Origin: an uncultured Pseudomonadota bacterium
Lineage (GTDB): Bacteria > Pseudomonadota > Alphaproteobacteria > Rs-D84
Assembly (NCBI GenBank): GCA_902802115.1
Contig: CADCKW010000004.1
Coordinates: forward strand, 49,805 to 113,804
DNA length: 64,000 nucleotides
Reading direction: 5' to 3'
Made by a program: the position numbers and the translations under genes. Shown here piece by piece: positions 1-10,021 of this stretch. How positions within the stretch are numbered: the first letter of the stretch is position 1; the number at the start of each line of letters is the position of its first letter. The notes beneath the pieces are model-generated. The model ran no database searches and was not told the origin of the DNA. It was given only the letters and a program-made list of their open reading frames with translations.

Positions 1-62
1 CGAAAGCCCACACATTTTATACATTTATTTTGCATATGTCAAATAAAAAATACCCACAAACA

Positions 63-91
63 TTGACAACACTATTTTTTTGACATATAAT
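63..91 (+). promoter_or_regulatory. Consensus sigma-70 promoter for the gene at 117
   Basis: TTGACA at 63-68 and TATAAT at 86-91 with a 17-nt spacer match the vegetative consensus exactly. The predicted start near 98 gives a 5' leader of about 19 nt. Confidence 0.8.
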
Positions 92-116
92 CTTTTCGAC
101 AAAAAATTGGCAAATT

Positions 117-914
117 ATGATACTAACAGAACCGTATAACATTAATATAACACCTTATCAATCCATCGACATATTGCATGGCGATGCCCAGATTGACATA
201 TACAAACAAACACAAAAACCGCGGCATACGCTTGCTTTGTTTTCTGGATTTGCAGAAACCGTCGAAACACACCGGTTATTAACAGATGTTTTTGCATGGG
301 GATTAAATCACAAATGCCGTATTGCAGTTGTTAAAACATTTATAAACAAATTGGAATTATTGGAACAAAAAAACGAACAAAATTATGAATACAGCGAATT
401 ACAAGAACTGTATGATACCTGTATGAAAGAATTATTATACGCAACCCAAGACAACAAAGCGCACATTATTGCACATTCCACACCAACAATTCCATTAACT
501 ATACACTTTAACAATTGTATTAAATCTGGTCACCAGCCACCTGTGGGGTCGGCAATACTGTTGGCACCATATCCAACGAATCCAGACATCATTAACACAT
601 TGGTAAAATTTTCAATCAAAACCAACCACAATGATATGGCAACCAGATTGCAAAACATTATACCTTTTACACAAAAATTATTTGATGCGACAAATTTAAT
701 TGAACCAAAACTGATGTCTAAATATAAATTTCCATTATATCTTATCAGTGGCAAAACAGATAAAACCGCACCTGCAAACAACACATTTTCAAAATTTGTT
801 ATTCCCGCGGCAAACGAACATATATCATCTATAATTGTCCCAGGCGGTCATAATTTCAACAAAGATTTATCTGATTTACCTGTGCAAATTTTAAAACAAC
901 AGCACGAAAAATAA
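117..914 (+). CDS. Alpha/beta-hydrolase-like protein with an atypical nucleophile elbow
   Basis: A 265-residue protein with no signal peptide, so probably cytoplasmic. The layout suggests an alpha/beta-hydrolase fold: an early strand-turn (LALFSGFAETVETH), a central IIAHSTPTIP where the GxSxG nucleophile elbow would sit, a late LISGKTDKTAP where the acid residue normally lies, and a C-terminal GGHNF for the histidine. The Ser is present, but both elbow glycines are replaced (A-H-S-T-P), so the active site is unusual and catalysis is uncertain. It is transcribed from its own consensus promoter and has no clear Shine-Dalgarno. The family assignment is inferred from motif order only; substrate unknown. 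Confidence 0.6.
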   Translation: MILTEPYNINITPYQSIDILHGDAQIDIYKQTQKPRHTLALFSGFAETVETHRLLTDVFAWGLNHKCRIAVVKTFINKLELLEQKNEQNYEYSELQELYDTCMKELLYATQDNKAHIIAHSTPTIPLTIHFNNCIKSGHQPPVGSAILLAPYPTNPDIINTLVKFSIKTNHNDMATRLQNIIPFTQKLFDATNLIEPKLMSKYKFPLYLISGKTDKTAPANNTFSKFVIPAANEHISSIIVPGGHNFNKDLSDLPVQILKQQHEK

Positions 915-928
915 AAACATATCCAGAC

Positions 929-956
929 TTGATTATCCGTTCTAAACAGATATAAT
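929..956 (+). promoter_or_regulatory. Sigma-70 promoter for the gene at 1011
   Basis: TTGATT at 929-934, a 16-nt spacer and TATAAT at 951-956. It lies between the two plus-strand genes, so the second one probably has its own transcript. Confidence 0.6.
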
Positions 957-1010
957 CAATCGAATTAACAAAATTGAAAATATACTATTAAATAAACAAA
1001 AGGCAAAATA

Positions 1011-1517
1011 ATGAACGAAAAACAAATTACAAAACGATGCACAACAACATTAAACAAACAATATGGATTAAATTTAACACCACAAACATCATTTCAAACC
1101 ATATTTCCAAACAATTGGTTTGGTCGCCAAACGGCTGTTGCTGGGACTGTAAAATCTTTTGGTGTGGAAATTCCATACGGTGATGTCAGTCCATATTTTG
1201 CAAATAACGCAACAGAATTAGCACAAATTATTCATGAATACATTAAACCATACACCAAAATCAAGGCCAAAATCACCCAGATATTCAAGACTGAATTCAA
1301 CATACCACACATCAAACAAAACACAAATATTTACACAACAAACAATCCAAATATTACAGCATTTGGTTTATTGAGTTTTATGACAAAAGTTGAAGACACG
1401 TTTAATATCAAAATTCAAAATCCTGGAAAAACAACACAAAATCTAGATACTTTAGAAAAATGGGGCACATATGTCGCCCAAATCAAAGGTATTCAAATTC
1501 CACAAAAGCATAAATAA
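1011..1517 (+). CDS. Hypothetical protein, 168 aa
   Basis: I do not recognise this family. It is a soluble-looking basic protein without signal peptide or membrane segment. AAAAGG lies upstream of the ATG at a suitable distance. The only notable segments are an aromatic/Gly-rich stretch (NNWFGRQTAVAGTVKSFGVE) and a Pro/Tyr-rich middle (VEIPYGDVSPYF). It has its own promoter and shares a bidirectional terminator with convergent clpB. Composition and codon use resemble its neighbours. A lineage-specific protein is the most that can be said. Confidence 0.6.
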   Translation: MNEKQITKRCTTTLNKQYGLNLTPQTSFQTIFPNNWFGRQTAVAGTVKSFGVEIPYGDVSPYFANNATELAQIIHEYIKPYTKIKAKITQIFKTEFNIPHIKQNTNIYTTNNPNITAFGLLSFMTKVEDTFNIKIQNPGKTTQNLDTLEKWGTYVAQIKGIQIPQKHK

Positions 1518-1543
1518 AAATCGGGGTTTTACCCCGATTTTTA
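1518..1543. terminator. Bidirectional intrinsic terminator
   Basis: Stem TCGGGG/CCCCGA (1521-1537) with A-run and T-run flanks on both sides. It serves the plus-strand gene ending at 1517 and clpB, whose stop codon is at 1541. Confidence 0.8.
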
Positions 1544-3598
1544 TTTTACAGTTAATTCATTTCCATGAACATCAACATATACCGTCGCACCATCGGTTAT
1601 ACCACCAGACAAAATTAAATCAGCAATTTTATCTTCGACCGCCGATGTAATTAACCGTTTCAACGGACGCGCACCGAACGCTTCGTCATATCCATTGGTC
1701 GCCAACCATTTTATTGCAGGTTCCGTCACGTCCAATGTAATATTGCGTTCTGCCAATCGTTTGCTCAAATTGCGCAATTGAATTTTGACGATGCCCGACA
1801 TAACATCTTTGCCCAATGGATTAAAGAACAAAATTTCATCAATACGATTTATAAATTCAGGACGAAAATGTGTCTTGACCGCGTCCATACTTGGCAAATT
1901 ACTGGTCATTATAATAATGGTATTGGTGAAATTGACAACATGACCTTGACCATCTGTTAAACGACCATCGTCCAGAATTTGCAAGAACACATTAAACACA
2001 TCTGGGTGTGCCTTTTCAATTTCATCAAACAATAACACCTGGTACGGACGACGACGCACAGATTCCGTCAGCACCCCACCCGCATCATAACCAACATATC
2101 CCGGAGGCGCACCAATCAAACGCGCAACCGAGTGCGGTTCCATATATTCACTCATATCAATTCGCGTCATTGCGGTATCATCATTAAACAAATATTCTGC
2201 CAAAGCCTTTGCAACCTCGGTCTTACCCACGCCGGTCGGTCCCAAAAACATGAAACTGCCCGATGGCTTGCGCGGGTCAGAAAGCCCCGCACGACTGCGA
2301 CGAATTGCACGTGCAATAACATTTAAAGCCTCGTCTTGACCGACGACGCGTTTTTTTAATTCATCTTCGATATTTAACAGTTTTGATTGTTCTTCGGTGG
2401 ATAATCTGTCCGCCGGAACACCGGTCCATTTACTGACCACCGCCGCAATATGTTCAGGCAGCACAGTTTTATATTCACGCGCATCAGTATTCATCTTTTT
2501 AATTTTTTCGGTCAGTTCCGGAATCTTGCCATATTGCAACGCAGACGCTTTTTCATAATCACCGGTTCGTACAGCAGTTGCAACCTCTGCCTTGGCTGCA
2601 TCCAATGCCGCCATAGCATCCGACAATCCATGCATTTTTTCTTGTTCGGCACGCCATTTTTCAGTCAAAGATTTCGATTCTTCTTCTGTTTTTTTAATCA
2701 ACGCTTCCAATTCAACCAATCGCCGTTTAGACTCTTCATCTTTTTCTTTTTTCAAAGCCTGTTGTTCGATTTTTAACTGTTGTAATTTTCTATCGACCTC
2801 GTCCAAAGCATCAGGCTTTGACGATATTTCAATACGCACACGTGCGGCGGCCTCGTCAATCAAATCGATTGCTTTATCCGGCAAAAATCTGTCTGTGATA
2901 TAACGATTAGATAATTTCACAGCCGCAACCAATGCAGAGTCCGCAATTCGCACCCCATGATGTCCCTCGTATTTTTCTTTTAAACCACGCAATATAGAAA
3001 TCGAATCTTCGACAGTTGGTTCTTCGACATAGACCGGTTGAAAACGTCGTGCCAACGCAGGATCTTTTTCAATATATTGGCGATATTCGTCCAACGTGGT
3101 TGCACCCAAACAATGCAATTCACCACGCGCCAACATAGGTTTTAATAAATTGCCCGCGTCCATGGAACCCTCGCCTTTGCCGGCACCGACCATAGTGTGC
3201 AATTCATCGATAAACAAAATTATTTTTCCATTAGCATCTTTGACAGCTTTTAAAATTGCTTTTAAACGCGCCTCGAATTGACCGCGATACATTGCACCTG
3301 CCATCAACGCGCCCATATCCAAAGACAGCAATTGTTTATTTTGTAAATTTTCCGGAATATCACGCGACACAATGCGTTCCGCCAAACCTTCGACAATGGC
3401 GGTTTTACCAACACCCGGATTACCAATTAAAACAGGGTTATTTTTTGTTCGACGGGACAACACCTGGATAGTTCTGCGAATTTCTTCATCGCGTCCAATC
3501 ACAGGATCCAATTTTCCATCTGTTGCCAATTTTGTAAAATCGGTTGTATATTTTTCAATTGCCTGTTGTGGCGATTCTTGCATTTCTTCTGGATTCAT
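1541..3598 (-). CDS. clpB: ClpB-type AAA+ disaggregase lacking the N-terminal domain
   Basis: Hsp100 disaggregase that threads aggregated proteins with DnaK. At 685 residues it is about 170 shorter than E. coli ClpB (857). It starts directly before the first AAA+ module, so the two ClpN repeats are missing. Visible features: Walker A GNPGVGKT at about 59-66, Walker B ILFIDE at about 127, a coiled-coil middle domain at about 265-385, second Walker A GPTGVGKT, pore motif PPGYVGYD, Walker [11 protein letters not shown] and sensor region [10 protein letters not shown]. The segment after TSNL is also shortened. The start is supported by AGAGGTGA just upstream. ClpB rather than ClpA/ClpC because of the long M-domain. 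A short ClpB form is known from internal starts, but no upstream coding sequence exists here. Confidence 0.93.
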   Translation of the reverse strand: MNPEEMQESPQQAIEKYTTDFTKLATDGKLDPVIGRDEEIRRTIQVLSRRTKNNPVLIGNPGVGKTAIVEGLAERIVSRDIPENLQNKQLLSLDMGALMAGAMYRGQFEARLKAILKAVKDANGKIILFIDELHTMVGAGKGEGSMDAGNLLKPMLARGELHCLGATTLDEYRQYIEKDPALARRFQPVYVEEPTVEDSISILRGLKEKYEGHHGVRIADSALVAAVKLSNRYITDRFLPDKAIDLIDEAAARVRIEISSKPDALDEVDRKLQQLKIEQQALKKEKDEESKRRLVELEALIKKTEEESKSLTEKWRAEQEKMHGLSDAMAALDAAKAEVATAVRTGDYEKASALQYGKIPELTEKIKKMNTDAREYKTVLPEHIAAVVSKWTGVPADRLSTEEQSKLLNIEDELKKRVVGQDEALNVIARAIRRSRAGLSDPRKPSGSFMFLGPTGVGKTEVAKALAEYLFNDDTAMTRIDMSEYMEPHSVARLIGAPPGYVGYDAGGVLTESVRRRPYQVLLFDEIEKAHPDVFNVFLQILDDGRLTDGQGHVVNFTNTIIIMTSNLPSMDAVKTHFRPEFINRIDEILFFNPLGKDVMSGIVKIQLRNLSKRLAERNITLDVTEPAIKWLATNGYDEAFGARPLKRLITSAVEDKIADLILSGGITDGATVYVDVHGNELTVK

Positions 3599-3626
3599 AA
3601 AATCACCTCTTTTTTTATCAACGGTA

Positions 3627-3654
3627 TATATAAGTCACACCAACAAAATTTCAA
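3627..3654 (-). promoter_or_regulatory. Promoter for clpB
   Basis: On the minus strand TTGAAA (3654-3649), a 16-nt spacer and TATATA (3632-3627). TTGAAA also resembles the heat-shock sigma-32 -35 box, but no CCCCAT-type -10 is visible, so I call it sigma-70-like. Confidence 0.5.
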
Positions 3655-3693
3655 TAGATATAGGAAAAGAAATATTTATCAAATTTTCACAAC

Positions 3694-3717
3694 AAAAAAC
3701 CGCCAAAGCGGTTTTTG
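3694..3717 (-). terminator. Intrinsic terminator downstream of the 3736-5385 gene
   Basis: Hairpin ACCGC-CAAA-GCGGT (3699-3712) followed on the minus strand by a T-run. It separates the secreted-protein pair from clpB. Confidence 0.75.
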
Positions 3718-3735
3718 TTTCTTTTTGCAAAAATC

Positions 3736-5385
3736 TTATTTGATTCCCACAGATATTTCGTCGCCATAACTGCCAACGGTTTGACCACCGATTGTGCAAA
3801 CGACATCTTCGAATCCGTTTTTAACTTGATTCTTTTTAACAACACTGGACGTTATCAAACCACCCGCAGTTCCCAAAACAACACCCGCGATAGAATCCGA
3901 CACCAAACGTGCAGTATTGAAATTACCTTCGGCATCTTTCCATACAGACACTTCTAAACCAGAACGGTATTTATCAATCGCTTCGACCGCCGCCGCCAAA
4001 CGTTGTTCGTTCAACTGTGTTTTTTCCGGTTCGACTGGTTGATTTGCACAAGAACTCATAGCCTCGGTAATAGCATTAACATACACACTCACAGTTTGAC
4101 CATTGCAATCCGCTCCCTTTTTGCATTCAACTTTTACCAGATTAATTGCTGTTGCCATAGATTGTGCTGCGCAAGACGATTCAGCAGATGACACAACACT
4201 CAAATCAACTGTGCAATTACATGCAACAGGGATTCCTGGTTGTGTTGTTCCCTTGGCTTCACATACACCTTTACCATCTTTAATTTTAAATTCCTTATTC
4301 GAATCTGTGCATGTACATTTATTATTCGCCCATTTGGCCTCGGCCAATGACAAATCACAGCACGCAACACCCTCGACAGTTGTGCGCGATGCACGACAAC
4401 TGGTTCTTTGCTTTTGGTCACCGGCATTATTGCCATTGGTATTCTTGCTGTTGTTATTATTTTCATTATTATTGGTATTGCTGCTGTTACCGCTGTTGCT
4501 TACAGATGCATTACCACCATTAACAGTCGTTGTTGAATTACCAAAATCTGACAAATTAATAACATTATTTGCACACACCACAGCAGATTTATTGCACTGT
4601 GACTTTGGCAAACACTGCTTTACATCAGGATCAAAATAATCTCTGTCATCACATTTACAAACACCATTATACCAATTTCCACCAATACTTGCACATTTCT
4701 GTTGATCAGATAAATTATTTATATCCTTTTCACATTTGCCATTTTTCCACTCTTTCGTGGTATCTTTACATTGGCAACGACCATTTACCCAATTTTGTCC
4801 AGCATCATAACAGGCACTTTGTTCAAGCGTCATCTTACACAAAGCATGATCCCATTTGGCGATACACGCCTTGCTGATACCAGATGTTTTAAACCGACTG
4901 TATATGCAATAATAAACATCGCCATCATATTCAAAAAATTTATTATACTTATCACCTTTTTTGAAATTATCGGCATTACTACAATTGGGTACCCATTCAT
5001 AATTATTCGCACTGTCATACCACACATTACCACCACCGCGGTCGCATTCATAATTATGACGTCCTGTCTGTCTATTTCCTGCCAAATAGTGCGGACCATC
5101 AACAACAATTTTGGCCCCAGTAGAACATCCATTAGTCCCAATACTACCACCAATTCCTAAAAAAGAACCTGCTTTATGACCACATACATAGGCCTTGCCA
5201 TGATAATGCGAACTTGACGAATCATATTTATAATCCGCCTCGGATATATACAAATATTCATTTGCGTTATTAACAGCCTGACCTGGCAACTCAATTTTAT
5301 TACAATCATATGTTGCGGCGGTTGCGTCAATCGCAAATCCGGTCATCAAAACTGGTAATGCCAATAATAATTTCTTTAACGACAT
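3736..5385 (-). CDS. Secreted Cys-rich protein with glycine-zipper C-terminus
   Basis: A 549-residue exported protein of unknown function. Residues 1-24 form a signal peptide (MSLKKLLLALPVLMTG, then a DATAA cleavage region). The body has repeated short Cys-rich units of the form W-x-N-G-x-C-x-C (NWVNGRCQCKD, EWKNGKCEKD, NWYNGVCKCDD), then an Asn/Ser-rich low-complexity linker and more Cys units. Near the C-terminus a hydrophobic glycine-zipper stretch (SIAGVVLGTAGGLI) precedes VVCTIGGQTVGSYGDE. The same tail architecture occurs in the protein at 18819-21047, and W-x-N-G-K-C units recur in the one at 15987-18044. The many cysteines suggest a disulfide-bonded envelope or surface protein. It lies 33 nt after the 5419-6249 gene, probably in one operon. 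Confidence 0.8.
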   Translation of the reverse strand: MSLKKLLLALPVLMTGFAIDATAATYDCNKIELPGQAVNNANEYLYISEADYKYDSSSSHYHGKAYVCGHKAGSFLGIGGSIGTNGCSTGAKIVVDGPHYLAGNRQTGRHNYECDRGGGNVWYDSANNYEWVPNCSNADNFKKGDKYNKFFEYDGDVYYCIYSRFKTSGISKACIAKWDHALCKMTLEQSACYDAGQNWVNGRCQCKDTTKEWKNGKCEKDINNLSDQQKCASIGGNWYNGVCKCDDRDYFDPDVKQCLPKSQCNKSAVVCANNVINLSDFGNSTTTVNGGNASVSNSGNSSNTNNNENNNNSKNTNGNNAGDQKQRTSCRASRTTVEGVACCDLSLAEAKWANNKCTCTDSNKEFKIKDGKGVCEAKGTTQPGIPVACNCTVDLSVVSSAESSCAAQSMATAINLVKVECKKGADCNGQTVSVYVNAITEAMSSCANQPVEPEKTQLNEQRLAAAVEAIDKYRSGLEVSVWKDAEGNFNTARLVSDSIAGVVLGTAGGLITSSVVKKNQVKNGFEDVVCTIGGQTVGSYGDEISVGIK

Positions 5386-5418
5386 TTTATTCTCCCTTAA
5401 TTATCTCTTTGCCTATAA

Positions 5419-6249
5419 CTATTTACTTTCTGTCATCAATAATCTGTTATAATCATACTTTGTGCAATTTGCTGGTAATGTTCCAGTTGCCTTGGCACAT
5501 TCTTCTTTGATTGTTTTTAATTCAGTTATGATTTTGTTATACAAAGATTGATTATCTTTTTTCAAAACCAACAACTGTGATTCAAACAAATCATCTTCTT
5601 GCATAGCCTTTTGACCTTGGACTTTGCCACCAATTAATTTATTACCAAACAATTCCATTGAACCAACACCAACGGCGGCACCACCAACCGCACCACCAAC
5701 GGTTGCCCATGTCCGCGCAGATTTTTTCGCGTCCAAAATACGTTGTTTCAATTTTTCTTCATCTGCCCATGAACCGCATGTGATATTGCGACCCATTTCA
5801 AAATAACGACCACCAAAGTCCGCAACATTTATACGTGAATCATTTGATTTCAATTCAACACGCACAAAGCAAACATTGTTTGATGGATTGTCTGTATCTT
5901 CTATCATAGATGAATAATTACTGATATTGCTGTTGCGTGATGCCCACACAAAAGTATTTCCAACACCGATATTATTGCTCATACACGCGGTTCTTTCTTT
6001 ATCGCGAGTATCTTTGGCCGCCGCAACACCGCCAGGTTCGGTTGAATCAAACTTTATACTGGATTTTGCCTGTTCTGTTGTTGCAACCGCGCCAGATGTC
6101 TTTACAACCGCCGGCGCATTTATCGTCACCGAACGTGGTGCCGGCATCACATTTTGCGCGACCATAGAACGACGTGCAGTTTCCGGCGCAGCCCCCGCGA
6201 CCCCAGCAAACATCGCAAAAACCATGAATACAGACGTAATTTTTTTCAT
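5419..6249 (-). CDS. Secreted protein with central glycine zipper
   Basis: A 276-residue exported protein. The signal peptide MKKITSVFMVFAMFAGVAGA is followed by an RSMVAQN segment resembling the one after the signal peptide at 18819-21047 (RSMVAGAN). A central glycine-zipper helix pair (TVGGAVGGAAVGVG) could insert in a membrane or pack as an oligomer. The remainder is soluble with a few cysteines (TACMSN, NVCFVRVE, NITCGSW, EECAKATG). It is the first gene of a likely two-gene unit with the protein at 3736. No enzymatic motif is visible. Function unknown; envelope-associated by inference. Confidence 0.75.
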   Translation of the reverse strand: MKKITSVFMVFAMFAGVAGAAPETARRSMVAQNVMPAPRSVTINAPAVVKTSGAVATTEQAKSSIKFDSTEPGGVAAAKDTRDKERTACMSNNIGVGNTFVWASRNSNISNYSSMIEDTDNPSNNVCFVRVELKSNDSRINVADFGGRYFEMGRNITCGSWADEEKLKQRILDAKKSARTWATVGGAVGGAAVGVGSMELFGNKLIGGKVQGQKAMQEDDLFESQLLVLKKDNQSLYNKIITELKTIKEECAKATGTLPANCTKYDYNRLLMTESK

Positions 6250-6326
6250 AATTCTCTTTCCCCTTTGGTTTTATCTCACGCAAATATTATATCATAAAAA
6301 AACACATAAAAAAATAAAAAATACAC

Positions 6327-7671
<1,345 letters not shown>

Positions 7672-7694
7672 TAACCACAATAAAAATGTAATTT

Positions 7695-7717
7695 GGGGGG
7701 CACAAAGCCCCCTTTTT
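7695..7717 (+). terminator. Enolase terminator
   Basis: Stem GGGGGC/GCCCCC with loop ACAAA followed by five T. The next small gene starts inside or just after the T-run. Confidence 0.8.
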
Positions 7718-7727
7718 GATAAAAAAA

Positions 7728-7934
7728 ATGGACTGGGTCGGGATTATTTTATTATACTCTAAATACATATTGGCAATCACAATGATTGTGGTGATTGCGT
7801 TGGCGCCGTCATGGATTGCACGCCAAACAAAAAAAGATAAACAGCAAATGGGCTGGGTTCGTATTTACAGTTGGCTGTTCGGTTGGACCGGAATTGGTTG
7901 GCTGATTGGTCTGTATATCGCAATACGAAAATAA
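7728..7934 (+). CDS. Small two-TM protein resembling the superinfection-immunity (Imm) family
   Basis: A 68-residue membrane protein with a hydrophobic helix at about 10-30 (YILAITMIVVIALAPSW), a short basic loop (RQTKKDKQQ) and a second helix containing LFGWTGIGWLIGLYIA. The P-S-x-I-A-R then L-x-GWTGIGW pattern resembles the short phage/bacterial superinfection-immunity proteins (Pfam Imm_superinfect); this is recognition by motif, not a search. No Shine-Dalgarno precedes ATG 7728, and a TTG at 7716 is an alternative start. It begins directly after the eno terminator and is followed by its own terminator, so its expression is unclear. Confidence 0.6.
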   Translation: MDWVGIILLYSKYILAITMIVVIALAPSWIARQTKKDKQQMGWVRIYSWLFGWTGIGWLIGLYIAIRK

Positions 7935-7964
7935 AATCCACAATCACACGATGTGGATTTTATA
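7934..7964 (+). terminator. Intrinsic terminator after the small membrane protein
   Basis: Stem AAATCCACA/TGTGGATTT (7934-7960) followed by TATATTTTA. Confidence 0.65.
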
Positions 7965-7984
7965 TTTTAATACAGGGGGACAAA

Positions 7985-9427
7985 ATGAATTTTACCGATA
8001 AAGATTTACAACAAATAACAAATCATGGGCTGACCGTTGCACAAATCGAAAAACAACTAGATAATTTTGCATCAGGATTTCCATATTCTTGTATTGTTCG
8101 CCCGGCAACCATTGGTGATGGAATACACGAATATAACGCCACAGAAATCGAATCGTTTATAAATTTATACGATGCCGAACGCAATAATATTCGCATCACA
8201 AAATTCGTTCCGGCTTCTGGTGCGGCAACCCGTATGTTTCGCGATTTATTTGAATTTTTATCAACAAACAAATCAAATGCCACAACCGATAAAGTGGTGC
8301 AAAATATTGAAAAATTTGCTTTTTATGATGATTTAAAAAAATTTTTACCTGACAATCCAAGCCCACACGACATCGTATCTGGAATGCTAGATAACGATAA
8401 ATTAAATTTGGGCGCATTACCCAAGGCACTGATTAAATTTCATAAATACAAAAATTATTCTCGCACCGCCGCCCACGAACATTTAATTGAAGGCGCACAA
8501 TATGCCGAATCCAACGGCGTTGTAAATATTCATTTTACTTTGTCACCCGAACATATCGAAAAATTCGATAATTTAATGTCGCAAATTATTCCTGATACAG
8601 AACAGAAATTTAATGTTCATTTTAACATAACAAAATCTATACAAAACCCAAACACAGACACAATCGCGGTAAATATGGATAATTCGCCATTTCGCAACAA
8701 TAACGGAAATCTAGTTTTTAGACCGGCGGGTCATGGCGCACTGATTGAAAATTTAAATAAAATCGATTCGGATTTAATATTCATAAAAAATATAGACAAC
8801 ATTACAAACGACAATGCGCGCGCCGATACTGTGCAATATAAAAAATTACTGGGGGGCGTTTTAATCAGTATTCAAAAACAAATCTTTAAATTTATGACCC
8901 AGTTGCAATCTGGAAACTATGACGAAAACAAATTGCGCGAATTTATCAAAACAAAATTGAATACAGATATCCCAACAAACGCAACCCGCGACGATTTCAT
9001 ACAAATTTTAAATCGCCCTTTGCGCGTATGCGGCATGGTAAAAAACACTGGTGCGCCCGGCGGCGGTCCGTTTTGGGTGCGCGACAAAAATGGATTTAAC
9101 ACATTACAAATCACAGAATCCAGTCAAATTGCCCCAGATTCTCGCAATATTATGAATAAATCCACACATTTTAACCCGGTGGATTTGGTATGTGGCACAC
9201 GCGATTGGACCGGTAAAAAATTTGATTTGAACAATTTTATAGACCACAACACAGGTTTTATTTCAACAAAATCTTTAAATGGTCGCGATTTACGCGCAAT
9301 GGAAAGGCCTGGTCTGTGGAACGGTGCAATGGCAAAATGGCACACAATATTTGTATCTGTGCCGAACACAACATTTACACCTGTAAAACAAGTATCTGAT
9401 TTATTGGATATGGCACATATAAAATAA
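7985..9427 (+). CDS. DUF4301 family protein
   Basis: A 480-residue cytoplasmic protein of the uncharacterised DUF4301 family. The N-terminus (FTDKDLQQITNHGLT, RPATIGDGI, then KFVPASGAATRMF) and the later RPAGHGALIENL and IFIKNIDNI carry the conserved family segments. The GHGALI / IKNIDN pattern resembles sugar-nucleotide pyrophosphorylase folds, so a nucleotidyltransferase-like role is conceivable but unproven. The start at 7985 is chosen for GGGGGA 5 nt upstream; the frame extends further upstream without support. As far as I know the family is mainly found in Bacteroidota, so horizontal transfer is possible. Confidence 0.85.
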   Translation: MNFTDKDLQQITNHGLTVAQIEKQLDNFASGFPYSCIVRPATIGDGIHEYNATEIESFINLYDAERNNIRITKFVPASGAATRMFRDLFEFLSTNKSNATTDKVVQNIEKFAFYDDLKKFLPDNPSPHDIVSGMLDNDKLNLGALPKALIKFHKYKNYSRTAAHEHLIEGAQYAESNGVVNIHFTLSPEHIEKFDNLMSQIIPDTEQKFNVHFNITKSIQNPNTDTIAVNMDNSPFRNNNGNLVFRPAGHGALIENLNKIDSDLIFIKNIDNITNDNARADTVQYKKLLGGVLISIQKQIFKFMTQLQSGNYDENKLREFIKTKLNTDIPTNATRDDFIQILNRPLRVCGMVKNTGAPGGGPFWVRDKNGFNTLQITESSQIAPDSRNIMNKSTHFNPVDLVCGTRDWTGKKFDLNNFIDHNTGFISTKSLNGRDLRAMERPGLWNGAMAKWHTIFVSVPNTTFTPVKQVSDLLDMAHIK

Positions 9428-9430
9428 AAC

Positions 9431-9459
9431 TTGACTTATTCATATTTTTGTTATAAATT
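9431..9459 (+). promoter_or_regulatory. rpmB promoter
   Basis: TTGACT at 9431-9436, then TAAATT at 9454-9459 with a 17-nt spacer; TATAAA at 9452 would give 15. Confidence 0.5.
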
Positions 9460-9486
9460 ATGCCCTGCAATTAAAGGATTTAAGTT

Positions 9487-9855
9487 ATGCCACGTGTATG
9501 TGATGTTACTGGTAAAAAAACAACTGTTGGTCACAATGTGTCCCACTCGGAACGCAAGACCAAACGTACATTTTTACCAAATTTACAAAAATTAAAGTTT
9601 CATAGTGATATTTTAGGTCGCGATTTTTCATTGCGTATTTCAACCGCTGGTTTGCGTACATTGACAAAACATGGCGGTTTGGACGGTTATGTAATGGCGA
9701 AACCAATTTCACGTTTAACCATCGAGATGGCTGCAATTAAACGCGCCATTGAAAAGAAAAACGGCAAGGCTGAAAAACCTGCGAAAAAAACTGTTCGCAA
9801 GGCAAATCGTTCTGCCCGTTTGGTTAAAAAAGTTTCCGCGAAAACTGCAAAATAA
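9487..9855 (+). CDS. rpmB: 50S ribosomal protein L28
   Basis: A structural protein of the large ribosomal subunit. It begins MPRVCDVTGKKTTVGHNVSH and continues with NLQKLKF and the STAGLRTLTKHGGLDGYV segment, all typical of L28. At 122 residues it is longer than the E. coli protein (78) because of a Lys/Ala-rich tail; alphaproteobacterial L28 is commonly extended. No L33 or radC gene adjoins. The tRNA-Leu gene follows 24 nt downstream and is probably co-transcribed up to the hairpin at 9975. Confidence 0.96.
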   Translation: MPRVCDVTGKKTTVGHNVSHSERKTKRTFLPNLQKLKFHSDILGRDFSLRISTAGLRTLTKHGGLDGYVMAKPISRLTIEMAAIKRAIEKKNGKAEKPAKKTVRKANRSARLVKKVSAKTAK

Positions 9856-9879
9856 ATCTCACGCAGTTGCGGTAAAGTT

Positions 9880-9964
9880 GGCTCTGTGGCGGAACTGGTA
9901 GACGCGCTTGACTCAAAATCAAGTTCAGCAATGAGTATCGGTTCGATTCCGATCAGAGCCACCA
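9880..9964 (+). tRNA. tRNA-Leu (anticodon CAA)
   Basis: Acceptor stem GGCTCTG/CAGAGCC, anticodon stem CTTGA/TCAAG with loop CTCAAAA (anticodon CAA, codon UUG), a long class-II variable arm, T arm ATCGG-TTCGATT-CCGAT, and an encoded CCA at 9962-9964. Confidence 0.95.
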
Positions 9965-9974
9965 AGATATAAGG

Positions 9975-10002
9975 AAATACCATCGCAAGATGGTATTTTT
10001 TT
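9975..10002 (+). terminator. Terminator of rpmB-tRNA-Leu
   Basis: Hairpin AAATACCATC-GCAA-GATGGTATTT followed by a T-run. Confidence 0.85.
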
Positions 10003-10021
10003 ATATCTTAAGTTACCCTTA

